DNA of 64,000 bases from Pseudomonas asplenii (GCF_900105475.1 NZ_LT629777.1:4588001-4652000), one strand, 5' to 3'. Positions 36,901-55,180 are shown, counted from the stretch's first letter. Program-made: numbers and translations. Notes: generated by a model not told the origin, from the letters alone.

Positions 36901-38135
36901 GACAGCGCGCAGCACCAGCGTCTGGTGGCCTGTTGCAGCTTTGCGGCCACGCGTCCCGAGGAAGCGGCGGCCCATGAACACCTGGCGCTGACCCTGCCGG
37001 CGCAGGTCCTGCCCAGTGCCTACCTGTGGCTGGAGGCGCTGCCGCTGACCGCCAATGGCAAAATCGACCGTGATGCCCTGCGGGCCATGGCCGACCACGA
37101 TCTGGCGAACCGTCAGGTCAATCTGTCGAGCCCGCGCGACCATATCGAACTGGCGCTCTATCAGATCTGGAAGGGCCTGCTGCTGGCTTCGCAGATCGGT
37201 ATCCGCGACAACTTCTTCAATGTCGGAGGCACCTCCATCGCCGCGATCAAGATGGCGCATCAGGTCCGCGAGGTATTTGGCATCGAGCTGCCGATCCGCG
37301 TGGTGATCGGCCATCCGACCATCGAGGCCCTGGGCGGCTGGATTCGCTCGGGCGCCGGGCCGACCACGGCGCAAGGCAGCCTGATCGAGTTCCGACGTGG
37401 CGCCGGTCAGCGCAATGTGGTGTGCATCCACCCGGCCGGTGGTACGGCTTTCTGCTATCTGTCGCTGGCCAAGGTCCTCGACGAATCGGTGGGGGTCTAC
37501 GGTGTGCAGTCGCCAGGGCTCAATCCTGGCGAGACCACCGAACCCACGGTCGAGGCGATGGCCGTTGCCTACATGCGGCTCATCGAGCCGCTGCTGGCAC
37601 AACCGTTGATTCTCACCGGGCTGTCGTTCGGTGGGCTGGTGGCCTATGAAATGGCCCGGCGCCTGACCGCAGCGGGCTATCGCCAGGTCACCGTGGTGCT
37701 GCTCGATACCCAGGGCTCTGACAACAGCGCCTATCGCCAGCAGATGGCCCCGGTGGACATGGCCGAGTTCCGCGACAAGCTGGTGCGCTTCAACGGCATG
37801 TACCCCGGCATCGACGATGCCCAGGTCGAGCGCTATTTCCAGATCTACAACCACAACCGCATGGCCGTGGCGGACTACGTTTGTGCGCCCAAGGCCGGGC
37901 GGGTGGTGCTGATCCAGGCCCGTGAAGGCTTCAATCGTGCCCAGCTCCATGGCCTGCGCAGCTTCTGGCGGCGCCGGGCGGGGGAGGGCTATCTGGCCAG
38001 GCTGGTCAATGGCGGTCACTGGGACATGCTCGAGACGGTGGAGCTGCAGCGCGTCGCCAGGACGTTGGAACAGGAGTTGCGGCGGTTCGACATCGTTGTG
38101 ACCTCGCCAGCCGATTCTCTGCCGCAGGAGGCGTA

Positions 38136-38136
<1 letters not shown>
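33994..38136 (+). CDS. NRPS 3: TubC-type docking-C-A-T-TE
   Basis: This 1380-aa terminal megasynthase starts with a TubC-type docking domain of about 55 residues (ADQLLAFFDRHGVVLEVDGD, then LLQALKQHKPVLIERL). Such domains bind acidic C-terminal peptides, and NRPS 2 ends in one. C7 has HHIIADG near 202. A7 carries SGTTG near 687 and a pocket of about DAWVCGVV(I)K that I cannot assign. T7 has GGTSI near 1079. The thioesterase has GLSFG near 1210 and a histidine in GGHWD near 1340, so it should release the chain by hydrolysis or cyclisation. Its stop TAA overlaps the ATG of the next gene, so translation is coupled. The operon nevertheless continues with a second thioesterase-ended megasynthase. 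Confidence 0.94.
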
Positions 38137-47268
<9,132 letters not shown>

Positions 47269-47279
<11 letters not shown>

Positions 47280-48009
47280 ACAGAACGCGCACTGGCTGCA
47301 GGAGCTGATTCCGGTGCTGCTGGCCGGACAACCCGAGGACTGGGCTCTGCGCTGGAGCAACGACTTGCAGGCGGCGCTGGCGGGGTTTGGCGAACCACCA
47401 CCGTTTCGCCTGATGCACGTCTGGCAGGCCGAGACGGTGTTGCCGGTATTGCTCGAAGCTGCAATCGAAGGGGTCGAAACCACGGATATGCTCACCTTGC
47501 AGCAGTTGCATCGGCGTGCCGCGCTGGGACTCAACGGCCGGCGCGGCGAGTGGCTGGCGGCGTTCAAGCCGATATTGCCCGCCTTGTACCGGCGGGCCTT
47601 TCCCTATGCCAGCGGTTATGCCCGGGCCCATGAGATCGCCATGGTCTATGCCACCGCGGCGGCCAATACGGCCATGATCGCCGAGCACTTCGGTGATGCC
47701 CTGGGCTATGCCGACTACTACGCCCAGCTCAGTACCGATGCCAACGCAGCCGCGTTCGCCGATTCCAACAGCCGGGCTTACGCGAAAATCGTGGCCGCCG
47801 TCTATGCCGACAACGATGTCCAGGCCTACGCCAGCATCTGCGCCGGGGCAACGCGGATCTGCGCGCTGGTCCGTGCCGGCAGTGGCGAGCAGCAGGCTGA
47901 TGCCCGACGGCAGGTATTGAGGGCGCTGGCAGAGGGTCTGAGTCGCTGCCTGATCGAGGCGGCTCCGGCCGTTCGTCGTTATTTCTCTGGAGAACAGCAT
48001 GAACAATGA
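47269..48009 (+). CDS. Unknown 246-aa protein with internal Ala/Tyr repeats
   Basis: I do not recognise this family. The ATG at 47269 overlaps the end of the hybrid megasynthase by 11 bases and follows GGGAGG, so translation is coupled and the gene belongs to the operon. The first 110 residues are helical and rich in Leu/Trp. From about 113 there are several degenerate units of 14-17 residues beginning with an aromatic-Ala pair: YASGYARAHEIAMV, YATAAANTAMIAEHF, YADYYAQLSTDANAAA, FADSNSRAYAKIVAAV, YADNDVQAYASICAGA. The last two are clearly related (ADxN..AYAxIxA). No catalytic motif, signal peptide or membrane span is evident. A scaffold, helical-repeat binding protein or self-protection factor are all possible; none is supported directly. 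Confidence 0.85.
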
Positions 48010-48193
48010 AGCAGAAATGTTCGAAGTGGTGATCAATGACCAGGGCCAGTACTCCATCTGGCCGCAGGGCAAGGACATGGCCATCGGCTGGACCGCCACG
48101 GGTGCCAGGGGCGAACGCCAGGCCTGCCTGGACTATATCGCCAAGCACTGGACCGATATGCGTCCGCGCTCGCTGCGCAAGGCTGGAAACTGA
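47999..48193 (+). CDS. MbtH-like NRPS accessory protein
   Basis: This 64-aa protein matches the MbtH fold: FEVVINDQGQYSIWP, GWTATG and LDYIAKHWTDMRP carry the conserved Ser-x-Trp-Pro and Trp positions. MbtH-like proteins bind adenylation domains and support their folding and activity. The ATG overlaps the stop of the preceding gene by 11 bases. The consensus Pro before the second Trp (P-xGW) is replaced here (MAIGW). It probably serves several adenylation domains of the operon, the Thr-type ones being candidates. Confidence 0.95.
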   Translation: MNNEAEMFEVVINDQGQYSIWPQGKDMAIGWTATGARGERQACLDYIAKHWTDMRPRSLRKAGN

Positions 48194-48223
48194 GCCACTG
48201 TCGGGGCCGAGTCGACTGCTTGG

Positions 48224-48262
48224 CGGCTGCTGTGCAGCCGAGCGCGGGCAAGTCCGCTCAGC
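48224..48262 (+). repeat. Hairpin and REP-like remnant before the dioxygenase gene
   Basis: A perfect 7-bp stem CGGCTGC/GCAGCCG with a 3-base loop (48224-48240) is followed by GCGGGCAAGTCCGCTC (48244-48259). The latter differs by one base from the core of a common Pseudomonas REP hairpin (GCGGGCAAGCCCGCTC). It fills the largest gap near the end of the operon. Confidence 0.45.
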
Positions 48263-48315
48263 CCGGCAGTCAGGCCAGGCAGATTGCAGGAATAACTCAA
48301 GAAAGGTGAGGGAAC

Positions 48316-49197
48316 ATGGATCAGTGGGCATTGAAAGCAGTCGAGAGGATCGCCGGCGAGCGACGCGCGCCTTATCAGCACATCACGCTCGACCGTCTGA
48401 CGCCGATCATTGGCGCGCAGGTTGGCGGGGTGGATCTGTCCCAGGCGTTGGCACCCGAGCAACTGGCAGAGATTCGCCGGGCCTTTCTGGAGAACCATGT
48501 GCTGGTGTTTCGCGACCAGCATCTGAGTGTCGAACAGCACAAGGCTTTCGGCCGCCTGTTCGGTGAGCTGCGGGCGCTGCCGGTGGAGGACATCGACGGC
48601 GACGATGCCGAACTGGTAGTCATCCGGGCCACCGCGCAGTCGCGTTTCGTCGCCGGGGAAGCCTGGCACACCGACGGCACCGCCGATCTCGCACCGTCGA
48701 TGGGCTCGATGCTGTACATCAAGGAAATCCCGGCCATCGGCACCGGCGGCGATACCCTGTTCGCCAATATGCACCTGGCGCTGGACATGCTCTCACCGAC
48801 GATGCAGGGCTTCCTGCAGGGGTTGACGGCGGTCCACGACGGTTCGATTCCGTGGAAGGGTTACCAGGCGCCCGAAGGCTTGCCGAAAAACGAACACCCG
48901 GTGGTGGTGCGCCACCCGGAGACCGGGCGCAAGACACTGTTCGTCAATTCCGGTTTCACCTCGCATATCGTCCAGTTGTCCGATGGTGAAAGCCAGGCGC
49001 TGCTGGGCCTGTTGTTCGACGTGGTGGCCCGCGAGCCGATCCTGACCTGCCGGGTACGCTGGGAACCCAATACCCTGGTGTTCTGGGACAACCGCTGCAC
49101 CCAGCACCACGCCGTGTGGGACTACTTCCCGCATTCGCGGTATGGCGAACGGGTGACCATCCTCGGTGAGCAGCCGCAACCCTGGAGCGAAACCTGA
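48316..49197 (+). CDS. TauD/TfdA family Fe(II)/2-oxoglutarate dioxygenase
   Basis: This 293-aa enzyme has the 2-His-1-Asp iron site: HxD in WHTDGTAD near residue 118 and the distal His in TQHHAVWDYFPHSRYG near 257, followed by the Arg that binds 2-oxoglutarate. The N-terminus (IGAQVGGVDLSQAL, AFLENHVLVFRDQHLS) is typical TauD. It is preceded by AGGTGAGGG. As the last gene of the NRPS operon it should hydroxylate a tethered or released residue. With a Pro-KS-KR module alongside, pyrrolidine hydroxylation as in detoxin/rimosamide pathways is attractive, but the substrate is not shown by the sequence; Thr, Arg or Val/Ile hydroxylation are alternatives. Confidence 0.92.
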   Translation: MDQWALKAVERIAGERRAPYQHITLDRLTPIIGAQVGGVDLSQALAPEQLAEIRRAFLENHVLVFRDQHLSVEQHKAFGRLFGELRALPVEDIDGDDAELVVIRATAQSRFVAGEAWHTDGTADLAPSMGSMLYIKEIPAIGTGGDTLFANMHLALDMLSPTMQGFLQGLTAVHDGSIPWKGYQAPEGLPKNEHPVVVRHPETGRKTLFVNSGFTSHIVQLSDGESQALLGLLFDVVAREPILTCRVRWEPNTLVFWDNRCTQHHAVWDYFPHSRYGERVTILGEQPQPWSET

Positions 49198-49211
49198 CAC
49201 CTCTGTCAGCG

Positions 49212-49229
49212 CCCGCAGGATCCTGTGGG
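49212..49229. terminator. Symmetric stem-loop between convergent genes
   Basis: CCCGCAGGATCCTGTGGG forms a near-perfect palindrome with one G-T pair, 15 bases after the dioxygenase stop and 17 before the end of the opposite-strand gene. No T tract is present on either side. CTGTGGGAG at its right arm also resembles a Pseudomonas REP arm. It may end both transcripts inefficiently. Confidence 0.4.
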
Positions 49230-49246
49230 AGACCGGGTGCGGTATA

Positions 49247-49957
49247 TCAGGCGTAATGGCGTTGTGGGAGCTGGTCAAGCAGTGCATCGACGATCAGTTC
49301 CCCAAAGGCCAGGTTGCCATGCAGGGGGTCATCGATTTCGCAGAAACGCGGGTCCTGCCAGCCATCTTCACCGTTGGCGGCTTCCCTTACATCGACCAGC
49401 TCAACCCCCAATTCGCGAAACCGTCGAATCAGCACTTCCTGCGCCGCCATGAAAACCTCGGCATTGGAAAACTCCGGCACACGCTGCGGCGGCAGAACCA
49501 TCAGCACCCTGATGCCCATTGCCAGCACCCGTTCATGGAACGCCAGGGCATGTCGGCTCATCTCTTCGATGATCGACTCGAACAAGGCCCCCTGCAGAAA
49601 CCCCGCATCGAACTCGCCGTTGTCGTCCTGATAGCAATGCCAGTTTGGCCGACTGGCGAGAAAGTGCACGCTCATTCCCAGTGTACTGACCAGCGGAATC
49701 GACAGCTCCCCCAGCCGAGCAACCCCGGCCAGTGCAAGCGCCTGGCGATAACGCTGATCCATTTCTGGATCACGAAACCCCACGTCGCCCGGCCTCGCCA
49801 CCAGGAAGTCGACGTTGAAATCGCGCCCGGCGCCCAAGGGGCCGCCGCAGGCCGACAGCCCGCGGGCCTGCGCGGCCTTGCCGATCGGCCCGGCATTGGA
49901 GTCGCCCAACAACAGGAAACTAGGGTTTGGCGTAGTAGTCGAGTACGGCGTCTTCAC
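49247..49957 (-). CDS. SGNH/GDSL-like hydrolase-fold protein
   Basis: This product of about 236 aa carries an SGNH block I (FLLLGDSNAG, near residue 15-24) with the nucleophile Ser, and a C-terminal DxxH in DDPLHGN, so a Ser-His dyad is present. The middle is unfamiliar. The start is uncertain: GTG at 49957 has GAGG nearby and gives a short leader before GDSN, while TTG at 49963 is possible. It overlaps the GSCFA gene by 38 bases, so the two are coupled. No signal peptide is evident. It could be an esterase or acyltransferase acting on the NRPS product or on a glycan; this is inference. Confidence 0.7.
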   Translation of the reverse strand: MKTPYSTTTPNPSFLLLGDSNAGPIGKAAQARGLSACGGPLGAGRDFNVDFLVARPGDVGFRDPEMDQRYRQALALAGVARLGELSIPLVSTLGMSVHFLASRPNWHCYQDDNGEFDAGFLQGALFESIIEEMSRHALAFHERVLAMGIRVLMVLPPQRVPEFSNAEVFMAAQEVLIRRFRELGVELVDVREAANGEDGWQDPRFCEIDDPLHGNLAFGELIVDALLDQLPQRHYA

Positions 49958-50966
49958 AAACAAGGTCCTCGCTGGGCAGATGGATAGCCGGATTGACAGG
50001 CGCTTGGGCAGCCGCCGGTTTACCGTCCAGGGCGCTGAAAAACTGGCGCATGACGAACGCCACACCCTCGGCCGTCACCTCACGCTGGTTGTCCTGGTAG
50101 AAGGCGGCCTTGAACGGCGTGCCGGTGATGATTTCGTAGGAGGGGAAGTAGTCGACGTGCGGTTGTTCCTCGCAAAGCTGGCCGGCCACTGCGCGCAACA
50201 CCGATTTGGAGTAGGTGGTGGCGGTCAAGACGTGCTGGCCGGTAGCAGTGGCAGTCAGCGGCACGGGCGAGACGGTCAGCAGCACACGGATTCGCGGGGT
50301 CAGTGAGTACAGCAATTCGAGCGCCCGGTGCATGTCCCGGTAGCTGTCGACAAAACCGAAGTTGCGCAAGGCATGCAGGGCTGGATCGAACGTCCCGTGC
50401 AAGGTGCCAGGACACACCGGGTAGACCCGCTCGCTGCGCCGGTCGACCCAGGCTTCGGTCAGCCCCAGGGTGAAGATGAACACCTTGGCCCGTTCCAGTG
50501 CGGTTTTCATCGCCGCCAAGGTGACCTGGCGGGCCTCCAGCAGTGCCTCCCGGCTGGCGTAGCCTTCGGGTTCGACGACCGGACGCATCGGGTCGAAGAA
50601 CCGCCCATCACGACTCCAGATCTCTTCGGGCATCTCCTCGATGCCCAGGCACCATTCCAGCCACTGGCGCAGCATCGCCGGGGTGTAGAGATTGCCGGTA
50701 CGAAAGGAAAATACACCATAGTGCCGCGCCTTGCGCTCGGCCTCCGACAGTCCGGCCGGCGCCGGCTCGCTGTCGACCCAGTTCATCCCGCGCTCGACCA
50801 GGGCCCGGCCGATATGTTGGGCAAAGCAGGAGCCCGCGGTGACGATGGCATCGTCGCGTTCGATGTCGAATTGCGGCAACCACAACTCGCTCATGCCCGC
50901 GACCGTCTGTTGCGCCACGGCACTGCGCCAGAATGAACGCGGGGCCAGCAGTTGGTAAGGATTCAT
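49920..50966 (-). CDS. GSCFA domain protein
   Basis: This 348-aa protein contains the name-giving motif (TAGSCFAQHIG near residue 44) and the family pattern FTLGLTEAWVD. A further conserved run is LLTVSPVPLTATA. GSCFA proteins share the SGNH hydrolase fold and mostly lack a defined reaction; some act near polysaccharide or acyl-transfer genes. GGAGTG precedes the ATG. It lies 37 bases after the MFS gene on the same strand and overlaps the SGNH-like gene, so the three look like one operon facing the NRPS operon. Confidence 0.9.
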   Translation of the reverse strand: MNPYQLLAPRSFWRSAVAQQTVAGMSELWLPQFDIERDDAIVTAGSCFAQHIGRALVERGMNWVDSEPAPAGLSEAERKARHYGVFSFRTGNLYTPAMLRQWLEWCLGIEEMPEEIWSRDGRFFDPMRPVVEPEGYASREALLEARQVTLAAMKTALERAKVFIFTLGLTEAWVDRRSERVYPVCPGTLHGTFDPALHALRNFGFVDSYRDMHRALELLYSLTPRIRVLLTVSPVPLTATATGQHVLTATTYSKSVLRAVAGQLCEEQPHVDYFPSYEIITGTPFKAAFYQDNQREVTAEGVAFVMRQFFSALDGKPAAAQAPVNPAIHLPSEDLVCEDAVLDYYAKP

Positions 50967-51002
50967 CCCAGGATCACTCCGAGTAGGGCCGGGTCGCGGC
51001 GT

Positions 51003-52250
51003 TCATGTCGTCGGTTCCAGCGCGCTGGCCGGTTGACCGGCATCCAGTGCGCGGTAGCCGAGCAGACCGATGGGCAGGCAGGCCAGGGCCAGCGCCGAAA
51101 ACAGCACAACCCCGCCGAAGTGGCTGATCACCAGTGCGCCGAGCAAGGGGGCCAGTGCCGAGCCGAGGCCGGCCAGCATGGAAATGCCGATGAAGCTGCC
51201 GCGCATGCCGGGTGGTGCGAGACGATCGATCATGGTCGCGAACAGCGGCATGACGATAATCTCGGCCAGGGTCGCGAAACCGATCGCCAGTATCCAGCCG
51301 TACCACAGGGCGCCGGTGTTGAGGGCGATGATCGCGTGGCCGATCATCAGGCAGCCGAGAGCCAGGACATAGGCGCGTTTGTCGGCCAGGGTCATCAGCC
51401 AGCCCATCAGGAACAGGTGGAACACCAGCACCACCGAAGCGTTGGTGACGTTCAGCGTGGCGATCACGTTATTGATATCCTCGACCTTGAGCGCCAACAG
51501 GTAGAAGGTCAGCGATTCGTCGACCTGGGCGTAGACCAGCACCAGGAAAAAGTTGGCGACGATGATGGTCAGGAACAGGCGACTGCCGAGAATCGCCCGC
51601 AACACCTGGCGCAAGGGCGGCGAGGCCGCTTCGGGGGCGGCCAGATGCGCTGCCTGCAGCCGATAGCGCGCGGCCGCGACAATGGTCAGCGCCAGCACTG
51701 CGTAGGTGCACGCGGCGAGGGGAAACACTGCGTCGCTCTCGCGGTTGGCGAACCACATGCCGATCAGCGGCCCGCTGGCGGCCGCGCAATTGACCACGTA
51801 GTAGCGGATATGGAAGAGCAGGGTGCGCTCGCTGTCGGTGGCGACGGTATCGCTCAGCAGCACCCGCAACAGCGGTTCGAGAATACTGTGGGCGACCGCC
51901 ATGCCGATGATCGCGATGAAGTAGCTGGTCTGCCCGGGCGCCAGCCCCATCAGCAGGAAACAGCCGGCCCCCAGCAGGCAACCGAAGCCCATCAGGTTAC
52001 GGGCATTGAAGGTGTCACCGAGAAAACCGCTGAGCGGCGAGAGGACAATACTGATCAGCGCGCCCAGAGCCAGTTGTGCGCCGATATCGGTGATCGGTGT
52101 GCCGAAGCGCCGGTTCATCGCTACCACGATAAACGGCCAGACCATGAACGAGGCGATGCGCGAGAGGCCGATGCCGAACAGCAGCCAGCGGGTGGCCGCA
52201 GGCAAGGCCCACAAGGTCTTCCACAGGGCGGGTTTCTGGCGCAGATCCAT
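51003..52250 (-). CDS. MFS transporter
   Basis: This 415-aa protein has about 12 hydrophobic helices, beginning at residues 20-45 (WLLFGIGLSRIASFMVW), with the MFS loop-2/3 signature GFLGDTFNARN and a central cytoplasmic loop (RYRLQAAHLAAPEAASPP). It is probably a proton-driven exporter or importer. The ATG at 52250 starts close to the first helix; in-frame starts at 52304 and 52331 add a hydrophilic leader without better ribosome-binding sites. First gene of the MFS-GSCFA-SGNH operon; export or self-protection for the neighbouring pathway is a reasonable guess. Confidence 0.88.
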   Translation of the reverse strand: MDLRQKPALWKTLWALPAATRWLLFGIGLSRIASFMVWPFIVVAMNRRFGTPITDIGAQLALGALISIVLSPLSGFLGDTFNARNLMGFGCLLGAGCFLLMGLAPGQTSYFIAIIGMAVAHSILEPLLRVLLSDTVATDSERTLLFHIRYYVVNCAAASGPLIGMWFANRESDAVFPLAACTYAVLALTIVAAARYRLQAAHLAAPEAASPPLRQVLRAILGSRLFLTIIVANFFLVLVYAQVDESLTFYLLALKVEDINNVIATLNVTNASVVLVFHLFLMGWLMTLADKRAYVLALGCLMIGHAIIALNTGALWYGWILAIGFATLAEIIVMPLFATMIDRLAPPGMRGSFIGISMLAGLGSALAPLLGALVISHFGGVVLFSALALACLPIGLLGYRALDAGQPASALEPTT

Positions 52251-52354
52251 CTGGCTCGTCTCGACAAGGAAACAGGGGCCCGCCTGGAGGCTGGGCCTGC
52301 TCATTGAAGAGGGCAATGCGCCGATATGCAAGCCCTGCGGCGCGGCTCGGCGAC

Positions 52355-52396
52355 TTTATTTGCCCGTGTGACGGGAACGGCCGTCAAGGCCGCTCA
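52355..52396 (-). terminator. Paired hairpins after the RlhA-like gene
   Basis: Reading the minus strand after the stop at 52399, CGGCC/GGCCG and then CCCGT/ACGGG form two short stems followed by CAAATAAAG. There is no long T tract, so this is a weak terminator call. Confidence 0.35.
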
Positions 52397-52398
52397 AC

Positions 52399-54390
52399 TC
52401 AATGCGGTGCGCGCGGGATGGTCTTGAGCAGATCGGCGGGGCTGATATGGCCGACCACGGCGCTGCCCGGTTGCGGCAGGTCGAGGATGTGGCCCTTGAT
52501 CTTGCCGATCACGTGCATTTCACAAGGCTTGCAGTCGAACTTGAGGGTCAGCACTTCGTCGCCCTGAATCAGTTGCATCGGCGCGACCTTGGTGCGTACG
52601 CCGGTCACGCCCTTGGCCTGTTTGGGGCACAGGTTGAAGGAGAACCGCAGGCAGTGCTTGGTGATCATCACCGGCACTTCACCGGTTTCCTCGTGAGCTT
52701 CGTACGCCGCGTCGATCAGCTTGACCCCGTGGCGGTGATAGAAGTCACGGGCTTTCTGGTTGTAGACGTTGGCCAGGAACGACAGGTGCGACTCGGGGTA
52801 GACCGGCGGCGGGCTGGTTTCGGCCTTGCGTCCACCCCGTGGATGGGCGGCGATGCGCGCTTCGGTCAGGGCTTCGATCACTTCGCGGCGCAGGCTCTTG
52901 AGCTGCGAATTGGGGATGAAGTAGGCCTGCGGCGCATCGAGGTCGATGGCGGTGGCGTGGTACTGGGTGGTGCCCAGTTGACCGAGCAGGTCGCGCAGTT
53001 GCTCCAGGGCCTGCTCCGGTTTGTTGGCCAGGCCGAATGGCCCGTCCAGGGCGACGCTGGCCGTGACGCCTTCCTCGCTGGTGACGCTCAGCTCCAGGCG
53101 CTCCTCGCGCAGGCGGGCGCTCCAGCTGACTCCGATACGGCGCTCGGCGGAGGTCTTGAGCAGCGCCTGTTGCCAGTTGTGGTCCAGGTTGCGGTTCAAC
53201 GGATGGTTGGGGCGCAGGCGGTGCATACCTTCCGGCATTTCGTTGGGCTCGACGCGGTAGCGGTAGCGTTTCTCACCGTCTTCCTCGAATTCGCCACGGG
53301 GTTCGGCGATGTTCGCGCGAAAGCCGACCACCTCGCGCTTGATCAGCACGTTGAGGCCATCGCCATTGGACAGCGGTTCGAAGGTCACCACCTGCAGGTC
53401 GCGTTTACCGGCTTTTTCCACCACACCCACCGGCAGGCCGGTGAAGGTTGGCGTGTCGAAGGCGCCGATGTCGATCTTGCGATCGCTGACGAAATAATCG
53501 GTGCTGCCACGGTGGAAGGTCTTTTCCGGGTCCGGCAGGAAGAAGTGCGCGGTCCGGCCGCTGGAAGCACGGGCCAGGTCCGGGCGGCCTTCGAGGATGT
53601 CGTCCAGGCGCTGACGGTAGTAGGCGGTGATGTTCTTCACATAGCCCATGTCCTTGTAGCGACCCTCGATCTTGAACGAGCGGACGCCGGCTTCGACCAG
53701 GGCACGCAGGTTGGCGCTCTGGTTGTTGTCCTTCATCGACAGCAGGTGTTTTTCGAAGGCGACCACGCGCCCCTGGTCGTCCTTGAGGGTGTAGGGCAGG
53801 CGACAGGCCTGGGAGCAGTCGCCCCGGTTGGCGCTACGACCGTTCTGCGCATGGGAGATGTTGCACTGGCCGGAGAAGGCCACGCACAAGGCACCATGGA
53901 TGAAAAACTCGATGGCCGCGTCGGTTTCGTCGGCGATCGCGCGAATTTCCTGCAGGTTCAGCTCGCGGGCCAGCACCAGTTGGGAGAAGCCGGCCTGGTC
54001 GAGGAATCTGGCCCGTTCCAGGGTACGGATGTCGGTCTGGGTACTGGCGTGCAGCTCGATCGGCGGGATATCCAGTTCCATCACGCCCAGGTCCTGGACG
54101 ATCAGGGCGTCGACCCCGGCATCGTAGAGTTGATGGATCAGCTTGCGCGCCGGCTCCAGCTCGTTGTCGTGCAGGATGGTGTTGAGGGTCGTGAAGACCC
54201 GCGCGTGATAGCGCCGGGCGAATTCCACCAACTGGGCGATATCGCTCACCTCGTTGCAGGCATTGTGGCGGGCACCGAAGCTTGGGCCGCCGATATACAC
54301 GGCATCGGCGCCATGCAGGATGGCTTCGCGGGCGATGGCCACGTCACGGGCGGGGCTGAGCAATTCGAGGTGATGCTTGGGTAGGGACAT
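52399..54390 (-). CDS. rlhA: U32 family protein, RlhA-like 23S rRNA C2501 hydroxylation factor
   Basis: This 663-aa protein fits the long U32 subgroup (RlhA/YdcP, about 650-670 aa) better than the short TrhP type. It has LELLSPARD at the N-terminus and FIHGALCVAFSGQC, then SANRGDCSQACRLPY, with the cysteine cluster for an Fe-S centre. A further cysteine pair (KHCLRFSFNLCP, DCKPCEMHV) lies in the C-terminal third. RlhA is required for 5-hydroxycytidine at C2501 of 23S rRNA. The ATG at 54390 fits the family start although no clear ribosome-binding site is seen. A housekeeping gene separating the two NRPS loci. Confidence 0.88.
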   Translation of the reverse strand: MSLPKHHLELLSPARDVAIAREAILHGADAVYIGGPSFGARHNACNEVSDIAQLVEFARRYHARVFTTLNTILHDNELEPARKLIHQLYDAGVDALIVQDLGVMELDIPPIELHASTQTDIRTLERARFLDQAGFSQLVLARELNLQEIRAIADETDAAIEFFIHGALCVAFSGQCNISHAQNGRSANRGDCSQACRLPYTLKDDQGRVVAFEKHLLSMKDNNQSANLRALVEAGVRSFKIEGRYKDMGYVKNITAYYRQRLDDILEGRPDLARASSGRTAHFFLPDPEKTFHRGSTDYFVSDRKIDIGAFDTPTFTGLPVGVVEKAGKRDLQVVTFEPLSNGDGLNVLIKREVVGFRANIAEPRGEFEEDGEKRYRYRVEPNEMPEGMHRLRPNHPLNRNLDHNWQQALLKTSAERRIGVSWSARLREERLELSVTSEEGVTASVALDGPFGLANKPEQALEQLRDLLGQLGTTQYHATAIDLDAPQAYFIPNSQLKSLRREVIEALTEARIAAHPRGGRKAETSPPPVYPESHLSFLANVYNQKARDFYHRHGVKLIDAAYEAHEETGEVPVMITKHCLRFSFNLCPKQAKGVTGVRTKVAPMQLIQGDEVLTLKFDCKPCEMHVIGKIKGHILDLPQPGSAVVGHISPADLLKTIPRAPH

Positions 54391-54526
54391 GTTTTTCTAG
54401 TCAGGCTGCACGGTCAAGACGGCCATTGTACCGGTGAAACGCCCGGCCGGCATCCGTTGCCGCCGGGTGGCCTGGAATGCGCTTGCGCAAAGCTCATAAC
54501 CCAGGGAGTTGTGCCAGTCCCTGAAA

Positions 54527-54907
54527 TCAGGCCTTGGCCGCCATTGCGGTGACTTCCACGCGCATGCCCTCGGTCGCCAGTGCTGCTACGCCCACCGCTG
54601 CCCGAACCGGCCAGGGCTTGGCGAAGAAGCGTTTGTAGACCTCGTTGAAGGCCGCGCGATCAGCCATGTCGGTCAGGTAGATGGTCAGGTGCAGTACCCG
54701 GTCCAGTGAGCTGCCGGCTTTTTCCAGCGCCACCTTCAGCGCCTGTAGCGTGCATTCGCTCTGCAGGGTGATATCGCCCAGCTCCAGGCTGCCGTCGGCG
54801 CGGGTCGGGATCTGGGTGGACACCAGCAGGCCGCCGAAACCGGCGACATCGGAAGAAATGGAGTCGGCGTCGGGGTCGGGCAGGAAGCTCAGGTCGTGAT
54901 CGGTCAT
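54527..54907 (-). CDS. RidA/YjgF family protein
   Basis: This 126-aa protein follows the RidA pattern: GGLLVSTQIP near residue 25, LQALKVALEKAGSSLDRVLHLTIYLTD-type centre and the Arg in WPVRAAVGVAAL that binds the carboxylate of imine substrates. RidA proteins hydrolyse reactive enamine/imine intermediates. It lies 136 bases upstream of the RlhA-like gene on the same strand. The N-terminus (MTDHDLSFLPDPDADSIS) is longer than in E. coli RidA, fitting a Rid subgroup other than RidA proper. Confidence 0.88.
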   Translation of the reverse strand: MTDHDLSFLPDPDADSISSDVAGFGGLLVSTQIPTRADGSLELGDITLQSECTLQALKVALEKAGSSLDRVLHLTIYLTDMADRAAFNEVYKRFFAKPWPVRAAVGVAALATEGMRVEVTAMAAKA

Positions 54908-55002
54908 GGGAGGCTCTTGTTCAAAGGTGCTTATATTCGAAGGTGCTCATGTTCTCAGCTGCTGCGGCACGGGCGTGCGCAGGGGCCTGCCCGGACGATT
55001 GT

Positions 55003-55030
55003 CAGCGGGGCCGGTCAATCGGCCCCGCTG
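55003..55030 (-). terminator. GC-rich stem-loop downstream of NRPS 5
   Basis: CAGCGGGGCC pairs perfectly with GGCCCCGCTG, extended by one inner pair, around a 6-base loop. It lies about 180 bases after the NRPS stop on the minus strand. A T tract is lacking, so it may protect the mRNA end instead of terminating. Confidence 0.4.
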
Positions 55031-55152
55031 GCTGTTCAGCAAGTCGGGCAGTATAAGCAGGGACGACGAATGATCAAGGAAGGTTCGCCCATTCCATGAG
55101 TGCGCCAGCGGCCTGTACGCTTGATGGGTACCGGCCACTGGCTCACTGGGCT

Positions 55153-55180
55153 GGCGCCACTCAACCGGCGCCGTTTTTTT
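55153..55180 (+). terminator. Intrinsic terminator facing the end of NRPS 5
   Basis: GGCGCC-N8-GGCGCC followed by GTTTTTTT reads as a terminator on the plus strand, 28 bases beyond the NRPS stop. No plus-strand gene precedes it, so its role may be to block antisense reading into the NRPS gene. Confidence 0.55.

Noticed and set aside
52402..54384. 660-codon plus-strand frame opposite the RlhA-like gene
   Set aside because: The minus-strand frame carries all U32 motifs and cysteines; the plus frame is low-complexity antisense with no recognisable domain.
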